Shown: piece after piece, positions 1 through 8,600 of the stretch
How positions within the stretch are numbered: the first letter of the stretch is position 1
How the letters are laid out: every line of letters starts with the position of its first letter
From: Actinocorallia populi
GTDB taxonomy: Bacteria; Actinomycetota; Actinomycetes; Streptosporangiales; Streptosporangiaceae
NCBI RefSeq assembly: GCF_002995495.1
Contig: NZ_PVZV01000006.1
Location: 186,001-250,000, forward strand
Direction: 5' to 3'
DNA: 64,000 bases
Translations under genes and position numbers: made by a program
Notes under the pieces: model-generated
What the model was told of the DNA's origin: nothing
Seen by the model: only the letters and a program-made list of their open reading frames with translations
Database searches by the model: none

Positions 1-230
1 CGGAGCGGGCCGGGCGGCTGCTCGGGGCCGCCGTCGTGCTGCGGTGCCGGGACGATCCCGGCGACGACGACGTGCGGACGCTCACGGAGCAGGCCACGGC
101 CGCCCTGGGCGCCGCCGGGTTCGCGGCCGCGCACGCCGCGGGCGCGGCGATGGCGCGGGCCGGGGCCGAGGAGCTGGTGTCCGCGGCCATCACCGCGTTC
201 GGAGCCCGCCGCGCCGGTCAGCCGGTGTGA
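1..230 (+). CDS. C-terminal end of an AfsR/LuxR-type regulator (5' partial)
   Basis: The frame is open from the left edge and stops at TGA 228-230. The about 75 visible residues are Ala-rich and helical (ERAGRLLGAA near the start, then LTEQATAALGAAGFAAAHAAG). This matches the tail of the tetratricopeptide region that closes large SARP/AfsR or LAL-type LuxR ATPase regulators, whose last helices usually read AARLLGAA...LG...F..A...G. No DNA-binding or ATPase part is in the window, so the class is an inference from the tail only. It converges on the next gene and their 3' ends overlap by 13 bp. Confidence 0.5.
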   Translation, partial: ERAGRLLGAAVVLRCRDDPGDDDVRTLTEQATAALGAAGFAAAHAAGAAMARAGAEELVSAAITAFGARRAGQPV

Positions 231-1504
231 TCGGCGGCCGGGACGGGCTTGCCGAACATGGCGCAGATCGCGGTGGTCTGGAGCGTCTCGGCGACTTCGG
301 CGATCTTCGGGTCGGCGCCGAACTCGGCCCAGAACTCCGTCGAGATGAGGATGTTCGCCGTGCGGCTTCCGGTGCGGTCGGCGACGCCGAAGGTGAGGTA
401 GCCGGGGAGGCCGCCGTCATGGCCCCAGAAGGTGCCGCACGGGGTGTCGCCGGTCTGGACGCCCAGCCCGTAGCCGGGCCCGTCCGGCCGCTTCGGGTCG
501 ACCGGCACGGTGGCGCGCATCTGCTCCAGCTGGTCGGGGGGCAGCAGCTCGCCGCCCAGCAGCGCGGCGGAGAACCGGGACCAGTCCTGGGCGGTGGAGA
601 CCACCGCCCCTGACGCGCCGCCCCAGCCGGGGTCGTTGCCGGACACGTCCACGTGGCCGTGGCGGCGCGGCCCGGCGAGGTTCCTGAAGCCGGCCGGCAC
701 CTCCGGCGGCATGTGGGCGGCGTCCCGTTCGTAGCCGCGGGCGTGGGGACCGCGCCAGGTGGCGTCCACGGCGTAGTAGGTGTGCTCGAGGCCGAGCGGC
801 CGGGCGATCCGGTCCCGGACCAGGTCGGCCAGGCTCGCACCGGTGGCCCGCTCCAGGACGGCGCCGATCGCGGCGTAGTTGGTGTTGCTGTACGACCATT
901 TCGCGCCCGGCGCGAACAGCGGATCGTGCCGCACCCCCACGGCGAGCAGCTTCGCCGAGGTCCACCGCCGCCGGTCCCTGCCGATCATCGACGGCCGGAT
1001 CACGGGGTCCTCGGTGTAGTCGAACAGGCCGCTGGTGTGGTTCAGCAGCATGCGCAACGTGACGGCCTCGCCGCCGGGCACCTTGCCCGGCAGCCACTTC
1101 TCCACGGAGTCGGTCAGGGCGAGCACGCCCTCGGCGGCCAGCTGGAGCACGAGCGCGGCCATCATGGTCTTGGTGCTGGACCCCATCCGGTACTCGTCTC
1201 CCGCCCTGAGCAGGTGATCTCGCCTGGTCCAGGGGGCCTGCTCGGCGATCTCGACCGGCCGGCCGCCGCCGTCGTCGACCCGCACGATCACGCCGGGCGC
1301 CCCGGCGTCGATGAGCGTCTCCGCCAGCTCCTGCAGCCGGGCGTGCTGCGCGCCGGTGTCGCTCCGGGCCACGGACGGCGCGGCGGTGCCGGCCGAGGCG
1401 CACGACGCGGTCGCGGCCAGGCTCACGGCCAGCGCCGAAGCCGTGAGCGTGCGCAGCCAACGCGGCAGCGCCGCACGATCCGACGAGAGAACACGTGGGG
1501 ACAT
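218..1504 (-). CDS. Serine hydrolase, class C beta-lactamase / D-Ala-D-Ala carboxypeptidase family, putative lipoprotein
   Basis: A 428-residue protein of the beta-lactamase/PBP-like serine hydrolase family. The SxxK motif is SSTK at about residues 109-112, followed by the YSNTNY (YxN) motif and a C-terminal HDGGLPGY (HxG) motif, in the family order. The N-terminus has basic residues, a hydrophobic stretch and Cys at about residue 35 in AATASC, which looks like a lipobox, so I expect a surface lipoprotein. The start at 1504 was chosen over an in-frame codon at 1546 because GGAGGA lies 8 nt upstream and the signal peptide follows directly. Family members are D,D-peptidases, esterases or true beta-lactamases; the sequence alone does not decide. 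It is divergent from the SGNH hydrolase. Confidence 0.85.
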   Translation of the reverse strand: MSPRVLSSDRAALPRWLRTLTASALAVSLAATASCASAGTAAPSVARSDTGAQHARLQELAETLIDAGAPGVIVRVDDGGGRPVEIAEQAPWTRRDHLLRAGDEYRMGSSTKTMMAALVLQLAAEGVLALTDSVEKWLPGKVPGGEAVTLRMLLNHTSGLFDYTEDPVIRPSMIGRDRRRWTSAKLLAVGVRHDPLFAPGAKWSYSNTNYAAIGAVLERATGASLADLVRDRIARPLGLEHTYYAVDATWRGPHARGYERDAAHMPPEVPAGFRNLAGPRRHGHVDVSGNDPGWGGASGAVVSTAQDWSRFSAALLGGELLPPDQLEQMRATVPVDPKRPDGPGYGLGVQTGDTPCGTFWGHDGGLPGYLTFGVADRTGSRTANILISTEFWAEFGADPKIAEVAETLQTTAICAMFGKPVPAADHTG

Positions 1505-1606
1505 GGGACCGTTCCTCCGAGTGGCGGGTGATGCGAACGGCCCCACCCTCCGCTCCGCCGCTCACAGAACGCACACAGCACGCACACGGCCGCCGGGGCC
1601 GCGGTC

Positions 1607-1636
1607 TTGATAAATACATACGGTCGATCGTATGTT
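1607..1636 (+). promoter_or_regulatory. Leaderless promoter with TetR-like operator in the spacer
   Basis: A -35 TTGATA (1607-1612), 18-bp spacer and -10 TATGTT (1631-1636) lie 6 nt before the ATG at 1643, so transcription should start at or near the A of the start codon. The spacer and -10 are covered by the near-perfect 20-bp dyad ACATACGGTCGATCGTATGT (1616-1635), which has the look of a TetR-family operator. No TetR gene is adjacent. Confidence 0.6.
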
Positions 1637-1642
1637 TTCCTC

Positions 1643-2308
1643 ATGAACACTTCTCCCCTGACCCTGAACGAAGAGACCGACCCGTTCTGCCTGGCGCCGG
1701 AGGCCGCCGCTGCCCTGCTCGCCGAGGCTCCGTGGCGGAGGTTCGCGGTGATCGGGGACAGCCTCTCGGCCGGAACGGGGGACCCCAGCCCCGGCTACCT
1801 GGACCAGGGGTGGTCCGACAGGCTCGCCGACGTCCTGCGGCGCGTCCGCCCGGACCTGGAGTACCTCAACACCGCGCAGGTGGGGGCGACGACCGCCCGG
1901 GTGCTGGAGGACCAGATGGAGCGGATGGCCCGGTTCGCCCCCGGTCTGCTGCACGTGCCGTGCGGAGCCAACGACCTCCTCCGGCGGAGTCCGGACTTCG
2001 ACGGGATCGAGGCCGCGCTGCGGCGCATGTACGACCTGGCCGCGGCCACCGGCGCCCGGCTGACGACGTTCACGCTGGCCCGCGCCTATGTCGTGCCCGT
2101 CTTCCCCGACTGGCGCGAGCGGGTCCTCAGGCTCAACGACGTCGTCCGCCGCCTGGCCGGCGAGTACGGGGCCGTCGTCGTGGACATGTGGGACCACCCG
2201 GTGAACGACCGCGACACCCTGGTGAGCGCCGATCGCGTGCACTTCACCACGTCGGGGCAGGCGGTCATGGCCGCCGAGGTGGTCAGGGCGCTGGCCGCTT
2301 GCCAATAG
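1643..2308 (+). CDS. SGNH/GDSL-family hydrolase
   Basis: A 221-residue cytoplasmic-looking esterase/lipase of the SGNH superfamily. Block I is VIGDSLSAG with the nucleophilic Ser at residue 40, block III is GAND (PCGANDLL), and block V is ADRVHFT with the Asp-x-x-His pair near the C-terminus. No signal peptide is visible. The ATG at 1643 was chosen over an upstream TTG at 1607, because that TTG is itself part of the predicted -35 box and a leaderless transcript would begin at 1643. The substrate is unknown. Its stop codon lies inside the PadR operator palindrome. Confidence 0.85.
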   Translation: MNTSPLTLNEETDPFCLAPEAAAALLAEAPWRRFAVIGDSLSAGTGDPSPGYLDQGWSDRLADVLRRVRPDLEYLNTAQVGATTARVLEDQMERMARFAPGLLHVPCGANDLLRRSPDFDGIEAALRRMYDLAAATGARLTTFTLARAYVVPVFPDWRERVLRLNDVVRRLAGEYGAVVVDMWDHPVNDRDTLVSADRVHFTTSGQAVMAAEVVRALAACQ

Positions 2309-2327
2309 GAAGATATCTTCCTATTCT
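2299..2327 (+). promoter_or_regulatory. padR promoter with a perfect 22-bp palindromic operator
   Basis: A -35 TTGCCA (2299-2304), 17-bp spacer and -10 TATTCT (2322-2327) are followed after 6 nt by the padR ATG at 2334, a leaderless arrangement. Bases 2304-2325 form a perfect 22-bp palindrome whose left half is AATAGGAAGAT. It fills the spacer and overlaps the -10, as expected for an autorepressor site. It also contains the TAG stop of the upstream gene. Confidence 0.7.
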
Positions 2328-2333
2328 TGCGGC

Positions 2334-2696
2334 ATGCCACGGCGCAAACCTGGAACCCTCCTGCCCCTCGAAAACGAGATCCTGGAGTCGGCATTGGCGA
2401 TGTCGCGCTCCGGAGAAGCCGCCTTCCACGGATTCGGCCTCGCCCAGGCCATGCGAGAACAGGGCACCTCACGCTCCTTGACCGCCCACGGGACCTTGTA
2501 CAAGGCCTTGGGGCGGCTCGAGGAGTTCGGTCTGCTCGCCTCCCGGTGGGAGGACGCGGAATCCGCCGAGGGGCGGCCGCGACGGCGGCTGTACGAACTC
2601 ACGGCGAAGGGCGTCCACGCGGCCGAGCAAGCCCTCGCCGCCGAGGAGAACAGGGCCGTCCGAGGTTTCCCGCGCATCGCCCCGGGGCCCGCGTGA
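2334..2696 (+). CDS. PadR-family transcriptional regulator
   Basis: A 120-residue one-domain winged-helix protein. It has the PadR signature of a first helix (LPLENEILESALAM), a recognition region LTAHGTLYKALGRLEEFGLL and a wing containing GRPRRRLYELTAKG. PadR proteins bind DNA as dimers and usually repress themselves and a linked gene. The perfect palindrome in its own promoter is the obvious target. Its stop overlaps the GTG start of the next gene (GTGA), so the two are co-translated. The inducing signal is not visible in the sequence. Confidence 0.9.
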   Translation: MPRRKPGTLLPLENEILESALAMSRSGEAAFHGFGLAQAMREQGTSRSLTAHGTLYKALGRLEEFGLLASRWEDAESAEGRPRRRLYELTAKGVHAAEQALAAEENRAVRGFPRIAPGPA

Positions 2697-3109
2697 GACC
2701 CGAACGCATGGCCGGGCTGGTGGCCCGGTGGGTGCGGTTCTACACGCGGAACCTGCCCGATCCGGTCGCCCGGCGCCGGATCGGCGAGATCGACGCCGAC
2801 CTCCACGACCACATCGCCTACGAACGTGCCCTGGGGACCGCCGAACGGCGCATCGCCCTGGGCGTCCTGTCGCGGATGGCTCGCGGCCTGGCCGCCGACG
2901 CCTCCTGGCGGCGGCGGGTCCGAACCCCGAAAGGAAACCCCGTGAAGACCCTGCTCACCGTCCTGGCGGGCCTCGCCGCCATCGCGATCGGCGTCGCCGC
3001 CGTCGTGCTCGGCGAGGCCGATGACTCGCCCGGCCTCCAGCTCCTGGGCGCCCTGTTCGTCATCGGCGCGATCACGTTCGGCGTGAGGGCCGTCCGGCGC
3101 AGCAGATAG
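2693..3109 (+). CDS. Small membrane protein co-transcribed with PadR
   Basis: A 138-residue protein starting at GTG 2693, which overlaps the padR stop by 4 bp. The first about 80 residues are soluble and helical (DPVARRRIGEIDADLHDHI, ALGVLSRMARGLAADASWRR). They resemble the short N-terminal helical segments found before permease domains in PadR-linked proteins. Two hydrophobic spans follow (LLTVLAGLAAIAIGVAAVV and LLGALFVIGAITFGV). PadR operons often pair the repressor with such a membrane protein, which may sense or respond to envelope stress. That role is an inference, and no enzymatic motif is visible. Confidence 0.75.
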   Translation: MRPERMAGLVARWVRFYTRNLPDPVARRRIGEIDADLHDHIAYERALGTAERRIALGVLSRMARGLAADASWRRRVRTPKGNPVKTLLTVLAGLAAIAIGVAAVVLGEADDSPGLQLLGALFVIGAITFGVRAVRRSR

Positions 3110-3253
3110 CACGGGCTCAAAGCTGCTCGCCGAAGCGGCCGTAGGCCCGGCCGGTGGCCACGAGGAAGGTCGGCGCGCGGGGTCGGGCGCCGACCAGGCG
3201 GTCGCCTCCGGGAGGCGGCGGTTCCCCGGGGCCCGGAGGTGCTCATGGCGGGT

Positions 3254-3283
3254 TTGCCTTCCTGGATAGATGGATGTCAAATT
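3254..3283 (+). promoter_or_regulatory. Putative arsR-family promoter (leaderless)
   Basis: TTGCCT (3254-3259), an 18-bp spacer and CAAATT (3278-3283) lie 6 nt before the ATG at 3290. The AT-rich stretch GATAGATGGATGTCAAATT contains a half-site, GATGTCAA, of the kind seen in actinobacterial ArsR operators. The second half-site is not clear. Confidence 0.35.
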
Positions 3284-3289
3284 AGAGGT

Positions 3290-3655
3290 ATGCCGAAGCA
3301 GCTGAACGTGGAAGACGTCACCGCCCGGGAGTGCTGCGCGCCGCTGAACGGCCCGGCCCTGGGCGAGGAGGAGGCCGCCGAGCTGGCGCGGGTCTTCAAG
3401 GCGCTGTCCGACCCGGTGCGCCTGCGCCTGCTGAACCTGATCGCCGCGAGCGAGGGCGGCGAGGCGTGCGTGTGCGATCTGACCGGGCCGTTCGAGCTGT
3501 CCGCCCCCACGATCTCCCACCACCTGAAGGTGCTGCGCCAGGCCGGGCTGATCACCGGGGAACGGCGCGGCACCTGGGTGTACTACCGCCCGGTCACACC
3601 GGCGCTCACCCGCCTGTCGGGCCTGTTCGCCCTCCCCGTACCGCTCTCCGGCTGA
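3290..3655 (+). CDS. ArsR/SmtB-family metalloregulator
   Basis: A 121-residue winged-helix repressor. The core is ARVFKALSDPVRLRLLNLI followed by ACVCDLTGPFELSAPTISHHLKVL and the wing GERRGTWVYYR. The CVCD motif in the DNA-binding helix region is the arsenite-type Cys-x-Cys site of ArsR, and an N-terminal ECC could supply further ligands. Family members dissociate from DNA on binding As(III), Sb(III) or another thiophilic metal. No arsenic pump or reductase gene adjoins it, so it is an orphan here. The ATG at 3290 starts the conserved core without the unrelated upstream codons. Confidence 0.88.
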   Translation: MPKQLNVEDVTARECCAPLNGPALGEEEAAELARVFKALSDPVRLRLLNLIAASEGGEACVCDLTGPFELSAPTISHHLKVLRQAGLITGERRGTWVYYRPVTPALTRLSGLFALPVPLSG

Positions 3656-3686
3656 ACCGGATCCCGCCCGCCGCGCGGGCCGGGGT

Positions 3687-3717
3687 TTGACCTTGTGGTT
3701 ACCGCAAGGCCGAGACT
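3687..3717 (+). promoter_or_regulatory. MerR-type promoter with 19-bp spacer and dyad
   Basis: The -35 TTGACC (3687-3692) and -10-like GAGACT (3712-3717) are separated by 19 bp, the overlong spacing typical of promoters that MerR proteins untwist. The spacer carries the dyad CCTTGTGGTTACCGCAAGG (3691-3709). The gene starts 6 nt after the -10, so the transcript is probably leaderless. Confidence 0.7.
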
Positions 3718-3723
3718 GGCTTC

Positions 3724-4581
3724 ATGTTGTCCATCAGCGAGTTCAGCGAGATGTGCCGGTTGTCGCCGCAGGCGCTGCGGTTCTACCACTCCGAAGGTCT
3801 GCTCGTCCCCGCCGACGTCGACGAGCAGACCGGCTACCGCTCGTACACGTTCGACCAGGTCGAGCGGGCCATGCTGGTCACCGTTCTGCGGGAGGCGGGG
3901 ATGAGCGTCAAGCTCGTCCGGCGGGCCCTGGACGAGCCGGACGCGGCACCGGACCTGCTGCGGCGGCACGAGGAGGAGGTGCGGCACCGGCGGAGGGCCG
4001 AGGACGAGGCGATCAGCGATGCGCGCGAGCTCCTCGGCTCCCGGCCGGAGGTGCTCCTGCGCCGCACGCCGGAGATGACCGTGGCGTCGAAACCGGTGCC
4101 CGGAACGTCGGCCGAGCACGACTGGGACGAGGTCGACGCGGCCGTCGCCGCCGCCGTCCAGGACGTGGTCAAGGCCGTGGAGTCGTGCGGGGCCGTCGTG
4201 TCCGGAGTGCCCTGGCGTGCCTGGGCCGGTGAGACCCCGGAGCAGAAGAGGCGGAGCCTCACCGCCGAAGGGCCGCACTGGCTGGTGAAGGTGCCCATCG
4301 CGGGGGAGGAGAAAGCGATCGCGGGCCTGCCCGAGGACATCGAGGTGCAGGCCTTCGAGGCCCGGGACGAACTGTCGATATTCATTCCGGGCAGGAACTC
4401 GATGGCCAAGTACGGCACCGCGCTCTCGCGTCTGTTCACCCACCCCCTCCAGGACGCCTACCTCGATGTTTCCCGCATGCGCCATCTGCTGCACGACCAC
4501 GGCGTCGAGACCACAGCGGCGGTCTGCGAGCTCGACCGGACCGACGACGGGCCGGAGGACGGTCAGGGTGTGCAGATGTAG
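3724..4581 (+). CDS. MerR-family regulator with a C-terminal effector-binding domain
   Basis: A 285-residue protein. Residues 1-70 are a MerR winged helix (SISEFSEMCRLSPQALRFYH, then GYRSYTFDQVERA). A dimerization helix spans to about 120, and the rest resembles a GyrI-like/AraC-type effector domain, as in multidrug-sensing BmrR or TipAL relatives. Such proteins activate their own overlong-spacer promoter when a small hydrophobic ligand binds; the promoter immediately upstream has exactly that geometry. No transporter lies next to it. Its 3' end overlaps the convergent methyltransferase gene by 19 bp. Confidence 0.88.
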   Translation: MLSISEFSEMCRLSPQALRFYHSEGLLVPADVDEQTGYRSYTFDQVERAMLVTVLREAGMSVKLVRRALDEPDAAPDLLRRHEEEVRHRRRAEDEAISDARELLGSRPEVLLRRTPEMTVASKPVPGTSAEHDWDEVDAAVAAAVQDVVKAVESCGAVVSGVPWRAWAGETPEQKRRSLTAEGPHWLVKVPIAGEEKAIAGLPEDIEVQAFEARDELSIFIPGRNSMAKYGTALSRLFTHPLQDAYLDVSRMRHLLHDHGVETTAAVCELDRTDDGPEDGQGVQM

Positions 4582-5597
4582 ATGCAGTTCTGCGGCCGGG
4601 GGGAGGGGGCGACCTCGACGCGGGTGAAACCGGCTGCGGACAGGAGGGAGAGCGCGGTTTCGGTGCCCCACAGGGCGCCGAGCGCGGCGCCGCCTTCGGC
4701 GAGGGAGACGGTGGTGCAGTACAGGAGGCTGATGGCGTAGGTGAGGGGGGCCATGGGATTGCCGACGTTGTTCTCCAGCCGGGAGGAGAAGGCCGCGTCG
4801 ACCATGAGGAACAGGCCGTCGGGGGACAGTGCTCCGCGGATGCGGTGCAGGACGTCTTCGGGGGACTTCTGGTCGTGGATGGCGTCGAAGGCCGTGATCA
4901 CGTCGTAGCGGGGCTCGGAGGGGAGGGCGGCGGCGTCGGCGACGGAGAAACGGGCGTTGGGGGCGGTGCGCGCGGAGGTGGCGCGGGCGATGGCGGCGGG
5001 GTCCTGGTCGAGGCCGTGGAAGGTGGAGGCGGGGAACGCGCGGGCCGCGGTGTTGACGGCGTGGCCGGTGCCGCAGCCCACGTCGAGGAGCGCGGCGCCG
5101 GCCTTCAGGCGGTCGTTGAGCCCGGGGACGGCGGCGAAGAAACCGTCGACGAGGTGGTCCTGGTAGACGCGGCGCCAGGTTTCGCCGGGAACGGCTCCTG
5201 CGGCCTCGAAGTGGGGGGCGAACGAGGCGTGGGGGATGCCGCCGCCGTTCCGGAAGCAGTCCTCCAGATCGGCGAGCGGGCCGAAGAACGCGCGGAGCAT
5301 CGCAGCCGAGGGCGCGGCGTTCGCGGCGGACTCGCCGGTCAGGAACCGGACGTGCTCGGCGGGAAGGGTGTAGGCGCGGGTCTCCGGGTCGTAGGTGAAG
5401 ATCCGGCCGGTGGTCATCGCGCCGAGCCATTCGCGGACGTACCGCTCGTGAAGGCCGGTGCGCTCGGCGAGTTCCGCGCCGGTGGCCGGACCCTCGGCCG
5501 CCGCCTCGAACAGCCCGAGGTTGTGGCCGACGCTCGTCAGCATCGTGAGGGCGGCGCCGGTGTAGGCGGAGGCGAGGTAGGAGCCGAAGTCTTCCAC
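4563..5597 (-). CDS. Class I SAM-dependent methyltransferase with N-terminal winged helix (last gene of the biosynthetic operon)
   Basis: A 344-residue enzyme. The N-terminal third is a winged-helix dimerization domain (GLFEAAAEGPATGAELAERT, LHERYVREWLGAM). The Rossmann domain follows with motif I LLDVGCGTG at about residue 170 and a later acidic segment DVITAFDAIHD. Homologues are often annotated as class I methyltransferases acting on small molecules. It starts only 4 bp after the NRPS stop, so it is translated with the PKS/NRPS operon and probably tailors its product by O-, N- or C-methylation. The target atom cannot be read from the sequence. Confidence 0.85.
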   Translation of the reverse strand: MEDFGSYLASAYTGAALTMLTSVGHNLGLFEAAAEGPATGAELAERTGLHERYVREWLGAMTTGRIFTYDPETRAYTLPAEHVRFLTGESAANAAPSAAMLRAFFGPLADLEDCFRNGGGIPHASFAPHFEAAGAVPGETWRRVYQDHLVDGFFAAVPGLNDRLKAGAALLDVGCGTGHAVNTAARAFPASTFHGLDQDPAAIARATSARTAPNARFSVADAAALPSEPRYDVITAFDAIHDQKSPEDVLHRIRGALSPDGLFLMVDAAFSSRLENNVGNPMAPLTYAISLLYCTTVSLAEGGAALGALWGTETALSLLSAAGFTRVEVAPSPRPQNCIYICTP

Positions 5598-5601
5598 GCG
5601 G

Positions 5602-8600
5602 TCAGTTCTCCATCCTTCGGGCGAGGGCGGCGATGGTCGGGGTGTCGAACACCGCCTGGAGCGGGATGCGGTCGCCGGTCTCCTCCCGGATCCGCGCGAT
5701 CAGGCGCGCCACGAGCAGCGAGTGGCCGCCGAGGGCGAAGAAGCCGTCGTGGACGCCGACCCGGTCGAGGCCGAGCAGGTCGCACCAGATCGAGGCCAGG
5801 CGGATCTCGGCGGGGGTGCCCGGCGGGACGAACTTCTCGGCGAGGTCGGGACGGGCCGTGTCGGGCAGGGGCAGGGAGCGGTGGTCGCGTTTGCCGGTCG
5901 CGGTGAGGGGGATCGCGTCGAGCAGGGTCCACCGGGTCGGGACCATGTGGTCGGGGAGCCGCCGTGCGGCCGCCTCGCGGAGCGCGGCCAGCAGGGCGGC
6001 GCGCCCGCGCCAGGCCTGCCTCGGCGGGGACGGCGGGGGTTGCAGCGCGCCGGGCCGGACGGCGTAGACGTTGTAGAGGTCGGTCGAGGCGAGCTGCGGG
6101 TCGCGGTGGACCTCGACCCGGTAGCCGTGGCGGCGCAGGAGTCCGGTGGCATGGTCGAGGCGGCCGTCCCTGTCGTGGACCTCGACGACGATCTGGTCGA
6201 TCCGCTGGAAGTCGTCATCGTCGATGCCCGCGAGCACCTCCAGCTCGCTCTTCTCGACGTCGATCTTGAGGAGGTCGATCCGGGGGACGCCGTGCTCGCG
6301 CATGACGTCGCTGAGGCGGCGGATCTCGGCGGGCTGCTCGACCGTGCGCAGCCGCTCCAGCAGCAGCTCCTCGATGATGTCGGCGCCGATCTCGACGCCC
6401 TGGGCGGCGATCTGGGCGGTGAGGAGCGCCCGGACGAGGCCGCTCTCGTCGTCGGGGTCGGCGAACCGCCCCGACAGGACGGAGGCGTGCGGGTAGTAGG
6501 AGAAGACGACGTCCGCGCGGGTCTCGCCGAGGCCGTAGGGGAGCACCCGGGCGTCCACGCCGTGCAGGTCCAGGTTGCGCCGGAGGACGTCGCGCACCGG
6601 CGCCACCGGCTCGAACGCGTAGATCTTCGGGTCGTGGCAGACGCCGGAGCACCAGACGCCGAACAGGCCGATGTTGGCGCCGACGTCGAAGACGGTCGCG
6701 CCGTCCGGCAGCCGGACGCCGCCCTTGAGGTACACGGCGTCCGTGAAGATCTCCTGGGCGGTGAACTCCGTCTCCGACCGGTTGAGCATGAACACCGTCG
6801 ACCCGTCGGGCAGGTCCATGGTCTCGCCGCCGGTGAGCCGGGTGAGGCGGCGGGGCGCGGTCGCGGTCTTCTCGTCCGGGACGACGTGCGCGACGAGCCG
6901 GCCGTCCCCCGCGGTCACCGCGGCCTCCTGCACGCCGGGGTGCGCGGCCAGCACGGCCTCGACCTCGCCGGGCTCGATCCGGAACCCCCGGATCTTCACC
7001 TGGTCGTCGGCCCTGCCGAGGTGGACGAGGGTGCCGTCGGGCCGCCGCAGCGCGAGGTCGCCGGAGCGGTAGAGGCGCGCGCCGGGCACGAGCGGGTCGG
7101 GCACGAACCGGGTGGCGGTCAGCGCGGGCCGCCCCCGGTAGCCGCGGGCCACGCCGGGCCCGCCCACGTGGATCTCTCCGGCCACGCCGTCGGGCACCGG
7201 CCTGCCCCGCCAGTCGAGCAGGTGGACGCGCAGCCCGTCGATCGGCCTCCCGATCGGGCTGCCGCCGCGTTCGACGTGCTCGCGGCCGAGCGGCTGCCAG
7301 GTGACGTGCACGGTCGTCTCCGTGATCCCGTACATGTTGACGAACCGGGTCTCCCCATCCCACCACGGGCCGAGTTCGGAGGCCTCCAGCGCCTCGCCGC
7401 CGAACACCACGAGCCGGGGCCCGAGCCCGGCGGCGCCGCCGACGGCGAGGGCGAGCTGCCGGAAGGCCGACGGCGTCTGGTTCAGCACGGTGACCCGGTG
7501 CTCGGCGAGCAGCGCGGCGAACCTGTCGGCCGAGCGCGCGGTCTCCAGCGGGACGACGACGAGCCGCCCCCCGTGCAGGAGCGCTCCGAAGATCTCCCAG
7601 ACGGAGAAGTCGAAGGCGAAGGAGTGGAAGAGGGTCCAGGTGTCGTGGGGGCCGAAGCCCGTCCAGGAGCGGGTGGCGGTGAAGAGCGACACCGCCTGCC
7701 GGTGGGTGACCTCGACGCCCTTGGGCCGCCCGGTGGAGCCCGACGTGTAGATCACGTAGGCGAGGTCGTCCGGGTGCGGGGCGGGTCCGGCGGCCTCACC
7801 CGGGCCCTGCGGATCGAGCGGCAGGAGCGGGACGGGCACCTCCAGGGGCCCGTCCGAGAGCACGGCGGCGGCGCCCGCGTCGGCGACGGTGTCGACGAGC
7901 CGTTCGCGCGGGTGGTGCGGGTCGAGCGGGAGGTAGGCGGCCCCCGCCCTGAGCACGCCGAGCACCGCCGCGACCAGCGCGGCCGACCGGTCGGCGTGGA
8001 CGCCGACGACGTCGCCCCGCCCGTGCCCGGCCGCGGCGAGCCGCGCCGCGATCCGCCCGGCCCAGGCGTCGAGCTCGGCGTAGGTGTACCGGGCGGCTCC
8101 GTCGATGAGGGCCTCGGCCCGCGGGGTCCGCGCCGCCTGGGCCGCGAACAGGCTCGCGAGGGTGTCCTCGACCGGCGGCGGGACGGCCGGGGCGGGCTCC
8201 TCCTCGTGCAGGTCGAGCGCCCCGAGCCGGACGTCGGGGTCGGCCGCGACCTGTGCCAGCAGCCGGCGCAGCCCGGCGAGCATCCCCTCCGCGGCGGAGC
8301 GGTCCAGGCGGGCGGTGTCGTGGGAGGCCTGGAGCACCAGCCGCTCACCCGGCACGACCAGGAGCGTCAACGGGTAGTGCGAGGCGGACCAGCTGCCCGC
8401 GAACTCCACGGCGAGATCGCCGGTCCCGCCGAACACGGCGCCGTCGACCGGGTAGTTCTCGAACCCGATGATGGTCTCGAACGGCGCCGCGCCCGGTTCG
8501 GCCCCGGTCGCGGCGTGGATGCGGGCGAGCGGCGTCGTCTCGTGCCGGCGGGCCTCGGACTGGCGGTCCTGGAGGTCGCGGAACCACTGCGAGGCCCGGG

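Noticed and set aside
3117-3245. A minus-strand tail of about 42 codons (ends RAPTFLVATGRAYGRFGEQL) that reads like the C-terminus of an enzyme
   Set aside because: It has a stop immediately upstream and no start. It could be a gene remnant, but I cannot name a family and the stretch is too short to support.
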